From the NCBI GenBank assembly GCA_018711275.1, contig DVIN01000012.1, positions 1-42,473 on the forward strand: a stretch of 42,473 nucleotides of DNA, read 5' to 3'. The notes under the pieces were generated by a model that ran no database searches, was not told the origin of the DNA, and saw nothing but the letters and a program-made list of their open reading frames with translations. This stretch comes from Candidatus Pullilachnospira intestinigallinarum. Lineage in GTDB: Bacteria > Bacillota > Clostridia > Lachnospirales > Lachnospiraceae. This document shows positions 34,629-42,223 of this stretch, one piece after another; position 1 is the stretch's first letter, and each line of letters begins with the position of its first letter. The position numbers were made by a program, and so were the translations under genes.

Positions 34629-35879
34629 TTACTTTTCCTCAGCCGCTCCCATGGCGGCCGCATGGGCGGTGGACCAGGCGATCTGCAGATTATAGCCGCC
34701 GGTCAGCGCGTCCAGATCCAGCACCTCTCCGGCAAAATACAGCCCCTTCACCTTTTTTGACTCCATGGTTCTGGGATCAATCTCCTTCACTTCCACGCCG
34801 CCCTTTGTGATGATGGCCTCCTGAAATCCCCGCAGGCCCGTGACCGTCATGGGAAATGCCTTGATTTTTTCGATAAAGCCTTCCCGCTCCCCGCGGGTGA
34901 TCTCATGGATCTTCTTCTCCCCGGCAATCCCTCCGATCTGAAGCATCACCGGAATCATCCGGGCCGGCAGAAGGGAGGACAGCACATTTTTAAACTGCCG
35001 GTTCTGTGCCGCCGAAAATTCCCGCAGAAGCCTGGCGTCCAGCTGTTCCCTGGTGAGAGCAGGCTTCAGATCAATGCTGGCGGAAAGATAGGTCTTTTTC
35101 AGGAGTTTTCCCACTTTTCCGCTGGCTGATAATACCAGCGGCCCGGTAATCCCGAAATGGGTAAACATCATTTCTCCAAATTCTTCAAAGACTGTCCGTT
35201 TTCCGTCCCGGATACTGAGCTGCACATTCTTCAGGGAGAGCCCCTGCATCCGGGGAATGTATTCCTCCGCCGTCACCATGGGCACCAGGGAGGGCAGAAG
35301 CTCCGTCACATGATGCCCGGCCTCTTTGGCCATCCGGTATCCGTCCCCGGTGGCTCCGGTGGAAGGATAGGAAATCCCTCCGGTGGCCTCCAGCACCGCG
35401 TCCCCCGCAATCCGGGCGCCGTCCTCCAGCACAAGGCCCGCGGCCCGCACTCCTCCCTCCGTCTTCTCAAGCCATACATTCTTCACCCGGGTCCGCAGAT
35501 GGATCTTCACTCCCAGGCGCCGCATCTCCCGTTCCATAGCCAGAATAATATCCGAGGAGTGATCGGACCGGGGAAACATCCGGCCGCCCCGCTCCATCTT
35601 CGTCCTCACGCCCAGCTGCTCAAAGAAATCAATCACATCGTAATTGGTATAGCCGTAAATGGCGCTGTAAAGAAACCGGGGATTGGTCAGCACCGCGTCG
35701 AAAAGCTCCTCCGTCTGACAGGCGTTGGTGAAATTGCACCTGCCCTTGCCGGTGATAAAAAGCTTTTTCCCCAATTTTTCATTCTGTTCGAAAACGTGTA
35801 CCTCCATGCCCTGTCTTGCCGCGTACACTGCCGCCAGCATACCGGATGCTCCGCCTCCGATAATCAGTAATTTTCTCAT
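34629..35879 (-). CDS. HI0933/BaiN-family NAD(P)/FAD-dependent oxidoreductase
   Basis: This 416-residue flavoprotein has the dinucleotide-binding LLIIGGGASGMLAAVYAARQG at the N-terminus, the family motif KLGKKLFITGKGRCNFTN, the ISYPSTGATGDGYRMA segment and a C-terminal FAD contact GEVLDLDALTGGYNLQIAWSTA. One family member, BaiN, acts on bile-acid intermediates, but most are uncharacterised and this one sits beside core genes, as in many Clostridia. Its start overlaps the RpiR stop (ATGA). Confidence 0.93.
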   Translation of the reverse strand: MRKLLIIGGGASGMLAAVYAARQGMEVHVFEQNEKLGKKLFITGKGRCNFTNACQTEELFDAVLTNPRFLYSAIYGYTNYDVIDFFEQLGVRTKMERGGRMFPRSDHSSDIILAMEREMRRLGVKIHLRTRVKNVWLEKTEGGVRAAGLVLEDGARIAGDAVLEATGGISYPSTGATGDGYRMAKEAGHHVTELLPSLVPMVTAEEYIPRMQGLSLKNVQLSIRDGKRTVFEEFGEMMFTHFGITGPLVLSASGKVGKLLKKTYLSASIDLKPALTREQLDARLLREFSAAQNRQFKNVLSSLLPARMIPVMLQIGGIAGEKKIHEITRGEREGFIEKIKAFPMTVTGLRGFQEAIITKGGVEVKEIDPRTMESKKVKGLYFAGEVLDLDALTGGYNLQIAWSTAHAAAMGAAEEK

Positions 35880-36799
35880 TCGTCCTCCCTGTGCCCAGCA
35901 TCATACAGCCTGCCGGCATCACCCACATGATTCATTTCATCGCTGCTGTACACCTGATACTCATCCCAGATTTTTTCCATGGACTGCAGCGTGTCCACCA
36001 CTTCCCCCTGTTTTTTCATGCAGAGTGCCACCACCAGGGCGTTGATAACGCTCAACGGCGCCACCAGGGAATCCACAATGGATGCCATGTCGCTTCTGGC
36101 GATCAGATTACAGGAGGAATACAGGTTGATGGGCGAATGGATGCTGTCCGTCAGCGTGATCACCTTGGCATTCCGGTTGTTGGCAAACTCCATGGCCTTC
36201 AGCGTCCGCATGGAATACCTGGGGAAACTGATGCCGATGATCACATCCTCCTGACTGATCCGGAACATCTGTTCAAAAATCTCGCTGGCGGAATTGGTCT
36301 GAATCAGCCGCACATCCGGAAAAATCATATTCAGATAGAAACCGAGAAAGCTGGCCAGCGGGGCGCAGCTTCTGATACCGATGATATAGATGGTTCTTGC
36401 TCCCAGGAGCGTGTCCACCGCCAGCTCAAAGGCGGAGTGGTCGATATGCTCCATGGTCAGCTTGATCTTCTCAATATCCGACTGAAAGATCCGATCCAGA
36501 ATCTCCGCCTGGGGCACATGCCCGTAGGTAACTTCCATCCGCTGAATGGAATTGAGCCGGTTCCGCACCAGCTCCTCCAGCGCCCGGTGAAACTCCGGAA
36601 ATCCCTTATACCCCAGCTGGGTGGCAAACCGCACCGTGGTGGACTCGCTGACCCCCACCTCTTTCCCCAGCCGGGCCGCGGTGAGAAACACCGCCTTGTC
36701 ATAATTTTCTTTAATATAATCGGCCAGCCGCTTCTGACCCTTACTGAAAGAATGATCGTTTTTCCGGATCCTTCCCAGAAGATTATCTGCCTGTTCCAT
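35876..36799 (-). CDS. RpiR/MurR family transcriptional regulator
   Basis: About 307 residues. The N-terminal RpiR helix-turn-helix (about 10-75, with AARLGKEVGVSESTTVRFATQLGYKGFPEF) is followed by a SIS sugar-phosphate-binding domain (about 125-260, with IYIIGIRSCAPLASFLGFYL and IGISFPRYSMRTL). The ATG at 36799 is favoured because AGAAGGG lies 7 bases upstream; the ATG at 36805 is too close to it. The promoter's -35 lies in a 37-nt palindromic repeat shared with the lacI-type gene. It probably senses a sugar phosphate or amino-sugar phosphate; targets are unknown. Confidence 0.93.
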   Translation of the reverse strand: MEQADNLLGRIRKNDHSFSKGQKRLADYIKENYDKAVFLTAARLGKEVGVSESTTVRFATQLGYKGFPEFHRALEELVRNRLNSIQRMEVTYGHVPQAEILDRIFQSDIEKIKLTMEHIDHSAFELAVDTLLGARTIYIIGIRSCAPLASFLGFYLNMIFPDVRLIQTNSASEIFEQMFRISQEDVIIGISFPRYSMRTLKAMEFANNRNAKVITLTDSIHSPINLYSSCNLIARSDMASIVDSLVAPLSVINALVVALCMKKQGEVVDTLQSMEKIWDEYQVYSSDEMNHVGDAGRLYDAGHREDE

Positions 36800-36853
36800 G
36801 TCCATCCCTTCTCTTGTCCCGGGCCGCCGGGCAGCCCGCTGTTTTCGTTCCCC

Positions 36854-36882
36854 ATTATAGCATGAGGCAGCGGCCGCCGCAA
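36854..36882 (-). promoter_or_regulatory. Promoter of the rpiR-type gene, -35 inside the palindromic repeat
   Basis: On the minus strand TTGCGG (36877-36882) and a perfect TATAAT (36854-36859) are 17 bases apart. The -35 box is part of palindrome copy 1, so a hairpin or bound protein there would affect initiation. Confidence 0.78.
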
Positions 36883-36910
36883 GAAAGAATCTTTCCTGCG
36901 GCGGCCGCTG
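36868..36910. repeat. Palindromic repeat, copy 1
   Basis: This is a 43-nt near-perfect inverted repeat with GC-rich arms (CAGCGGCCGCCGCA and its complement) around GAAAGAATCTTTC. Bases 36869-36905 are identical, 37 of 37, to 41090-41126. It lies after the isomerase gene at 36936 and before the rpiR-type gene. Confidence 0.95.
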
Positions 36911-36935
36911 AAATCATACAGTACAGGAGGGAGTT

Positions 36936-37856
36936 TTATCTTAACAATTCTCTTTCGATACGTTCTCTTGCCTCAGGGGCCTGTCTGTCCATCTTTTCGG
37001 GGAATCCGAACATTGATACGCAGGCAATGTTATCCCCGCCGGCTTTCGGCGCATTTGCTCTTAACTGTCTGTTTGCGAAATCCATCTCCCTGAGCGTTTC
37101 AAAAATCCCCTCAAAATCCACATCTCCTTCACCCATGGCAAGATGCTGATGGATGGTCACATCCGCTCTTCCTCTTCCATTCAGCCATGGCGGATTGGCA
37201 ATATAGCGGCAGTCCAGTGTCTGATTATATGTATCCGCGAATAATACATGCGTCAGCTCGTCTCCCGCATATTTCAGCATCGAACGGACATCCCCCTTTC
37301 CTTCATCATAGAAGAACCCGTGGGGTGAAGAATACACATATCCAAGATATGGGGACCGGAACGATTTGACCATATCGCAGGTTTCATTATTCAGTTCGCA
37401 AAAATCATAAGGATGCGACTGAATTTCCACGCGGATCTTATTCTTTTCAATAACAGGAAGTAATTCTTCCATTGATCTGAACCACATTCCGTTGCAGATT
37501 TCCTGCTGATTCGGATCCCCGGATAATTCCGTATTGATAACGGACACCCCCATATCCGCCGCGATCTCAATCATTCGTTTCCAATTTGTGATTGCAAACT
37601 GGCGCTGTTCCTCCGTCGGTCCTGACCAGCGATATACAACAATAAACGAAGAGATCTCCACACCTGTTTCCCGTAATGCTTTTCTGTATTCCATCTCACA
37701 TTCCTTTGAGAATAAAGGATGCTTATAAAACGGATTGATTCTCGGATGCGGGGACTGCTCAATATATTTATATCCCCAGTCTGCCACCTGGTGTACCATC
37801 CAGTTAATATCCATGGACTGCTTTGCCAGAACGTCTACATCAAACGCTATTTTCAT
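36936..37856 (-). CDS. Sugar phosphate isomerase/epimerase-like TIM-barrel protein (third gene)
   Basis: This 306-residue protein starts MKIAFDVDVLAKQSMDINWMV and shows the xylose-isomerase-like TIM-barrel pattern: SVINTELSG, VEIQSHPYDFC, an HVLFADTYNQ strand and a C-terminal GEGDVDFEGIFETLREM. The last segment is typical of sugar epimerases and inosose-processing proteins. The ATG at 37856 follows AAGGAGAGG. It is the last gene of the three-gene unit, 66 bases after its paralogue. Substrate unknown; a keto-sugar or cyclitol intermediate is a reasonable guess. Confidence 0.88.
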   Translation of the reverse strand: MKIAFDVDVLAKQSMDINWMVHQVADWGYKYIEQSPHPRINPFYKHPLFSKECEMEYRKALRETGVEISSFIVVYRWSGPTEEQRQFAITNWKRMIEIAADMGVSVINTELSGDPNQQEICNGMWFRSMEELLPVIEKNKIRVEIQSHPYDFCELNNETCDMVKSFRSPYLGYVYSSPHGFFYDEGKGDVRSMLKYAGDELTHVLFADTYNQTLDCRYIANPPWLNGRGRADVTIHQHLAMGEGDVDFEGIFETLREMDFANRQLRANAPKAGGDNIACVSMFGFPEKMDRQAPEARERIERELLR

Positions 37857-37922
37857 TGTCTGCCTCTCCTTTCTTTTCCCTGTAGACCGATTTATTCTTC
37901 GATATACATTCTCCGACAATGG

Positions 37923-38756
37923 TTACGCAAAATATTTTTCCACGAAATTTCTCGTCACTTCCGCTGCTTTCCTGACATTTTCATCATGCGGCAAAGCATA
38001 ATATTCCGGGCGGAATTCCTCAATGGTGCACACACCGTCAAATCCGATCTCCCTTAACGCTCCCGCAATTTTGGCGTGATCAATCACCCCTTCACCCGGC
38101 CACAGCCTTTTATCATCTCCACAGGATCCAAGAGGAAGATCCTCACAGTCATTCAGATGATATGCAAAGATCTTATTTCCGTCCGCTGCTTTTAAATCCT
38201 CCAGCCTGGAACACATTTCATGGAAATGGAAGGTATCTACAGTAATTCCCACATTATCTCTGCCAACAGCTTTTACCACATCATAGGCCGTTCCGAACTG
38301 ATTGATCGAACAGTTTGGCGCGCCGCAGAATTCCAGGGATATCCGGATATCTTTGCCAACTTTATCCGAAAGATAACGAAGCCTTTCCACCGCTTCCTCT
38401 TTAATCTCTTTTACGGTTTTATCCTTTATGTTAAAGCTGGGCACTGTTATCAGCATTTTCATTCCAATCGCTTTACATACCTTTATGATAAAATCCGTTT
38501 CTTCATCAATCTCTTTTATCCCGGCTTCATCTCTCTGATTAAAGTAAATAAGCGTATTGTAAGCCCATGGTTTCAGGTGATGATTCTTAAACCATTCTGC
38601 CAGTTCTTCTAACGTATGTTCCTGCAGATATTCTTTTACACAATCGAAGCGGATTTCGATATAATCAAATCCATATTTTTCACAGGCCTCAAGATCTGCC
38701 ATCAATGACTGTCCTTTACATTCCAAAGCTGTCGCTTCATTAAACCCGATTTTCAT
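37923..38756 (-). CDS. Sugar phosphate isomerase/epimerase-like TIM-barrel protein (second gene)
   Basis: This 277-residue protein has likely metal ligands at each expected strand: FDYIEIRFDCV, SLEFCGAPNCS, GITVDTFHFHEM, YHLNDCED and CTIEEFRPEYY. The GEGVIDHAKIAGALREIGFDG segment is common in IolE/epimerase-type proteins. The start follows AGGAGGATATGGAAT. It is related to, but clearly different from, the next gene. It sits between a Gfo/Idh/MocA dehydrogenase and that paralogue, so the three likely act in one pathway on an oxidised sugar or cyclitol. Confidence 0.9.
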   Translation of the reverse strand: MKIGFNEATALECKGQSLMADLEACEKYGFDYIEIRFDCVKEYLQEHTLEELAEWFKNHHLKPWAYNTLIYFNQRDEAGIKEIDEETDFIIKVCKAIGMKMLITVPSFNIKDKTVKEIKEEAVERLRYLSDKVGKDIRISLEFCGAPNCSINQFGTAYDVVKAVGRDNVGITVDTFHFHEMCSRLEDLKAADGNKIFAYHLNDCEDLPLGSCGDDKRLWPGEGVIDHAKIAGALREIGFDGVCTIEEFRPEYYALPHDENVRKAAEVTRNFVEKYFA

Positions 38757-38840
38757 ATTCCATATCCTCCTGCCAGGCATCCTGCCGGGGTCATTCCCCC
38801 ACGTATGACACCTGTGTATTCTTCTGCGCTTCGCAGCCAT

Positions 38841-38864
38841 GTTCACGTGCACGCATTGTGCAAA
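38841..38864. promoter_or_regulatory. Operator-like palindrome A
   Basis: GTTCACGTGCAC (38841-38852) is the reverse complement of the core of operator B and is followed, as there, by GCATTGTGCAAAA. The two sites agree at 19 of 22 bases over the stretch that starts at CACGTG. It lies between the dehydrogenase stop and the second isomerase gene, with no convincing -10 box nearby. Confidence 0.55.
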
Positions 38865-38870
38865 AAAAAT

Positions 38871-39875
38871 TTATCTGTAAAACTGCGGTTTCTCAACTGT
38901 TACAACTTTTTCAATATTCCCTGTTTCCTGCGCCCGTACCAGCGCGTCCGCTGTAACTGCCGCAAGATATCCGTCCCAGGCAGTCGGCCCTTCAATTACG
39001 CCTTTTTCCGCGCAGTCAACCCAGTTCTGGATTTCAGCATCATACGCATCTTTAAACAGCACAAAACAATCCGTTGTAATCTCTGTAGCGCACTGTGCAT
39101 TCTTTCTGATCGAAGGCGCCATTGGTGTCCCCATCTTAAGAGCCCCGTTTTCACATACCACTTCACAGTTAATGTCATATCCAAACCTGCAGTTAACGAA
39201 ACACTCTACATCAATACAGATGCCGCTCTTTGTGCGCATCAGCATAATCTGCGGATCTTTCAGTTCCGGATGGGAATACTTCGTGGTCTTCGGCATAATC
39301 ACCTGGACACTTTCATAATCATCATTTACCAACCAATGGCAGAGGTCAATCTCGTGGATTACCGTATCATGTACTGCCATCGGAGTATTATAACCGGTTC
39401 CCACTTCCGGATTACGATGGGTACAGTGCATCATCAATGGTTCTCCATATTCTCCTGTCGCGATTGCATCTTTAATCTGAATATATCCCTTGTGATAACG
39501 CCTCATAAATCCCAGCTGAATCAGATGTTTTCCTGATGCTTCTTCTGCTTCCATAACTACCTTACAGTCATCCGCAGTTGTACAAAGCGGCTTCTCACAG
39601 AATACTCTTTTCCCAATTTTAACAGCTTCCAGCAAATCCTCCTTATGCGCGAATCCGGGCGACACGATCAGTACGGCATCTACTTCCGGATCATTTATCA
39701 GATCTTTTCCGTTTGTATATACCTTTGCTCCGCCTGCGATTTCAGCCGCCTTTCTGGCGCTCTCCTCAAAAACATCTGATACCGCCGCTACCTGTGCGCC
39801 CTGTGTCCTCTCAGTAATTCTCCTGATATGGTCTCTTCCCATACCGCCGCATCCAATGACACCTACATTTAACAT
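38871..39875 (-). CDS. Gfo/Idh/MocA family oxidoreductase (inositol dehydrogenase-like)
   Basis: 334 residues. The N-terminal NAD(P)-binding fold has VGVIGCGGMGRDH (4-16). The catalytic lysine is in VFCEKPLCT (about residue 94), and HEIDLCHWLVND supplies the Asp and His seen at the active site of inositol 2-dehydrogenases. It would oxidise a hydroxyl of a sugar, glycoside or inositol to a ketone. GGTGGAG precedes the ATG. It is the first gene downstream of a promoter overlapped by a LacI-type operator and is followed by two isomerase/epimerase-like genes. The exact substrate cannot be read from sequence. Confidence 0.92.
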   Translation of the reverse strand: MLNVGVIGCGGMGRDHIRRITERTQGAQVAAVSDVFEESARKAAEIAGGAKVYTNGKDLINDPEVDAVLIVSPGFAHKEDLLEAVKIGKRVFCEKPLCTTADDCKVVMEAEEASGKHLIQLGFMRRYHKGYIQIKDAIATGEYGEPLMMHCTHRNPEVGTGYNTPMAVHDTVIHEIDLCHWLVNDDYESVQVIMPKTTKYSHPELKDPQIMLMRTKSGICIDVECFVNCRFGYDINCEVVCENGALKMGTPMAPSIRKNAQCATEITTDCFVLFKDAYDAEIQNWVDCAEKGVIEGPTAWDGYLAAVTADALVRAQETGNIEKVVTVEKPQFYR

Positions 39876-39919
39876 TTTTCTCCACCTTTCCGTTTTAGAA
39901 TATTTCTTTCCGTGTCTTT

Positions 39920-39948
39920 ATACTATCATTGTGTGCACGTGAACGCAA
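39920..39948 (-). promoter_or_regulatory. Promoter of the dehydrogenase-isomerase unit
   Basis: On the minus strand TTGCGT (39943-39948) and TAGTAT (39920-39925) are 17 bases apart, about 45 bases before the dehydrogenase start. The spacer is covered by operator B. Confidence 0.72.
39929..39948. promoter_or_regulatory. LacI-type operator B
   Basis: TTGTGTGCAC and GTGAACGCAA form a 20-bp palindrome centred on CG with 8 of 10 symmetric positions. A central CG in an even palindrome is typical of LacI/PurR operators. It covers the -35 box and spacer, so bound repressor would block transcription. It lies between the regulator gene and its probable target. Confidence 0.7.
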
Positions 39949-39990
39949 TGCGCAAAACACACAAATAAACCGTTTTCTTTTTATGAACAA

Positions 39991-41016
39991 TCACAGATTA
40001 TATTTTGTTTTGATTACAATCTCCGTATACTGAAGCTCCTTCTCCGGCTCCCTGCCGTCAAATAATTTATTAAACAGAATCATTACGGGCGAATACCCCT
40101 GTATGTATGCGTCCTGCCCCAGCAAAAACTGAATCACCCCATGCTTCAACTCCTGTTCGTTTTTCGTAGTCAGATCATTGGAAATAACTTTTACCATACC
40201 TGCCAGATTATGATTCTTTAACACCTTGCAGACTCCCTCTGCTCCAGATGCCGCCAAATACACCCCCCGCAGATTCGGATGCCGCTTCAGCGTCTCTTCT
40301 GTGATAATCCCCGCAATCCTGCTGTCGTCATATGCGTATTGAATATCCAGAATCTCCACATCTTTTCTGCATGCCGCCAGTTCACTGATAAATCCTTTAC
40401 TTCTGTTGCTGTGCGAATGATTTGACGGATAACCCGAAATAACCTGTACTTCCGCGCCTGGCGGAAGGATTTCCGCCATTAATCCCGCAGCCACCTTACC
40501 ACTTTGTAATGCGTTCTGACCTACAAAGCAAATCCTGTCGGATTCCTCAAGATCTGAGTTGAATGTTACCACAGGTATTCCTTCTTCCGCAAATTCATGA
40601 ATCATTTTTTTTAAAACTTCATTTTCTGACGGAACCATGGCAATCCCTTTGCAGCCGGCAATACGCATCTTCTTCATGGCGTCTGCAACTTTTTCTGCAT
40701 TAACACCATTCAGTTTCTTCACAATAACCTCGATCCCCATCTGCTCAGACTCTTTTTTGGCATCCTCAATACCCTTCAAAACCTTCTTCATAAAGGGCGT
40801 ATCCGCAGATTGCAGAATCACTCCGATACGCACAGACTGCTTTGTCATCGCCAGCGCTCTTCCGGCACGATTGGGCTGATACCCCATCTCTTCCGCAATT
40901 TTCTTTATTTTTTCTGCAACTTCCGGTTTAATTCTTCCACGATTGTTTAATGCCCGGTCTACCGTCCCTCTGGATACACCTGCTTTTTCAGCAATCTGCT
41001 GCAATGTCACTCCCAT
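39991..41016 (-). CDS. LacI family transcriptional regulator
   Basis: 341 residues. The N-terminal LacI helix-turn-helix (residues 4-23: TLQQIAEKAGVSRGTVDRAL) and hinge (GRALAMTK) are followed by a periplasmic-binding-protein-like sensor domain of the ribose/autoinducer-binding type (VRIGVILQSADTPFMKKVLKG, GIPVVTFNSDLEESDRICFVGQN). The ligand is probably a sugar or cyclitol. It is transcribed toward the catabolic genes, 115 bases before the dehydrogenase. Its promoter uses the second copy of the 37-nt palindrome. Confidence 0.94.
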   Translation of the reverse strand: MGVTLQQIAEKAGVSRGTVDRALNNRGRIKPEVAEKIKKIAEEMGYQPNRAGRALAMTKQSVRIGVILQSADTPFMKKVLKGIEDAKKESEQMGIEVIVKKLNGVNAEKVADAMKKMRIAGCKGIAMVPSENEVLKKMIHEFAEEGIPVVTFNSDLEESDRICFVGQNALQSGKVAAGLMAEILPPGAEVQVISGYPSNHSHSNRSKGFISELAACRKDVEILDIQYAYDDSRIAGIITEETLKRHPNLRGVYLAASGAEGVCKVLKNHNLAGMVKVISNDLTTKNEQELKHGVIQFLLGQDAYIQGYSPVMILFNKLFDGREPEKELQYTEIVIKTKYNL

Positions 41017-41050
41017 AACTTACTTCCTGCAAACTCCATATATCTGTTTT

Positions 41051-41064
41051 CCCGCGTTTACGGG
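41051..41064. promoter_or_regulatory. Possible autoregulatory site of the lacI-type gene
   Basis: CCCGCGTTTACGGG, an inverted repeat with a 6-base centre, lies about where transcription would start after the -10 box at 41075-41080. It differs from operators A and B, so the assignment is weak. Confidence 0.3.
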
Positions 41065-41074
41065 CATTTTCTTT

Positions 41075-41103
41075 ATTGTACCATGCAGGAGCGGCCGCCG
41101 CAA
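41075..41103 (-). promoter_or_regulatory. Promoter of the lacI-type gene, -35 inside the palindromic repeat
   Basis: On the minus strand TTGCGG (41098-41103) and TACAAT (41075-41080) are 17 bases apart, the same geometry as at the rpiR-type gene. Confidence 0.75.
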
Positions 41104-41128
41104 GAAAGAATCTTTCCTGCGGCGGCTG
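41090..41128. repeat. Palindromic repeat, copy 2
   Basis: The 37 bases 41090-41126 are identical to copy 1 at 36869-36905. The outer arm has one difference (CTGC instead of CCGC). It lies between the ABC permease end and the lacI-type gene. Confidence 0.95.
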
Positions 41129-41179
41129 CCCTTTCAGCCCTCTTAACGCCAACTCCCATTTTTTCTTCATACCGTTCAC

Positions 41180-42223
41180 CTATAACTGCTCTTTCAAAGT
41201 CTGCCTGTTCAGTTCCAGCGCAATCACCGGAACCAGAACCAGCAGGGAAACCACCAGATACGCCCCGCCGAACTTCCCATAGATACTTCCCGGGAACAGG
41301 GTCCAGATGTCTGTATACGTCTCTGCCAGCGCCGGGAGCACCAGCAGGCAGAAGCAGACAAACGCCAGCGGGATCACGGGAACCAGCAGCAGAATACATT
41401 CCCCCAGATAATAACAGGCCGCCCGCAGCCGGGTCAGGCCGCAGAGCTGAAAAACAGCCAGATTTTTCTTCCGCTTCATCAGGATATACCGGTACAGTAG
41501 TGCGAAATTCAGGGCCGCCGCCAGCAGGATAAATCCATTGATCAGAAGAATGGTATTGTAAAGGTACAGCTGGTTAAAATCGTAAATCTCCCGTTCCGGG
41601 AAAATCACCCGGTCGCCCAGCTGTGCCGTCAATGTCTCTTTCAGCTGATTGTACTGATCTCTGGTGACCGGTTCATGGAAGGATAGTGAGAATCCGAAAT
41701 CATTGTAAAGAGCAGTATCATCTTCCAGAGACTGATACGGTATCAGCACCGCTTCCGCCCAGCTTTGTCTTCCGATCACTTTGTATTCCTTCCCCAGAAT
41801 ACTCAAAGTACCGTCCGGATTCTCCATATTCTTCAGCCACCCCTGGATTTCCTAATCCATGCCTTTATAAGTCAGGGCAACCGCTTCCCCCTTTTCCTCC
41901 TGTTCCTCGGAAAAATATACCGTAATCATACGGTTCTGCTCCAGATTATGGGCGAACAGGGAGCAGGAAGATATCTTCCCTTCCCGGACAGTAAACCGAA
42001 GTTCCAGCGGTCTGACTCCTTCCTCCTCTGTATATTTTACATATACCAGAATCATGTCAATACCATCCGTGAGCTCGGAAGGGCATGCCAGAAAAGCTTC
42101 CGAAAATTCTCCCTTTGTAACCGTACCCGTTTCGCTCAGTTCCAGATCCAGACTATTCATATCCATTTCTCTCATGAGCTTCTTTTTGGTGTAACACCCG
42201 TAAATTCCATATGCCGTCAGCAT
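41180..42223 (-). pseudogene. ABC transporter permease (FtsX/MacB-like) interrupted by an in-frame TAG
   Basis: Two open segments, 42223-41855 and 41851-41180, are in the same frame and are separated by a single TAG at 41852-41854. Read through, the protein has about 346 residues: a short hydrophobic start (MLTAYGIYGCYTKKK), a MacB-type extracellular domain, then three membrane segments (about YLYNTILLINGFILLAAALNF, LGECILLLVPVIPLAFVCFCLL, YLVVSLLVLVPVIALEL), the C-terminal FtsX arrangement. The first helix is short for the family. The start overlaps the ATPase stop (TGATG). It is probably inactivated; a sequencing error or read-through cannot be excluded. Confidence 0.75.

Noticed and set aside
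36868..36910. Palindromic repeat as an ordinary Rho-independent terminator only
   Set aside because: There is no T run after the stem on either strand. The fixed 17-base spacing to a -10 box in both copies argues for a promoter role, although termination is not excluded.
38871..39875. Naming the dehydrogenase iolG or dgpA
   Set aside because: Active-site residues fit the whole superfamily; neighbours do not match either known pathway fully, so no symbol is given.
41852..41854. TAG as a recoded (pyrrolysine or suppressor) codon
   Set aside because: TAG ends other genes in the window, such as the DUF4314-like one, and no pyl genes are visible; loss of function is simpler.
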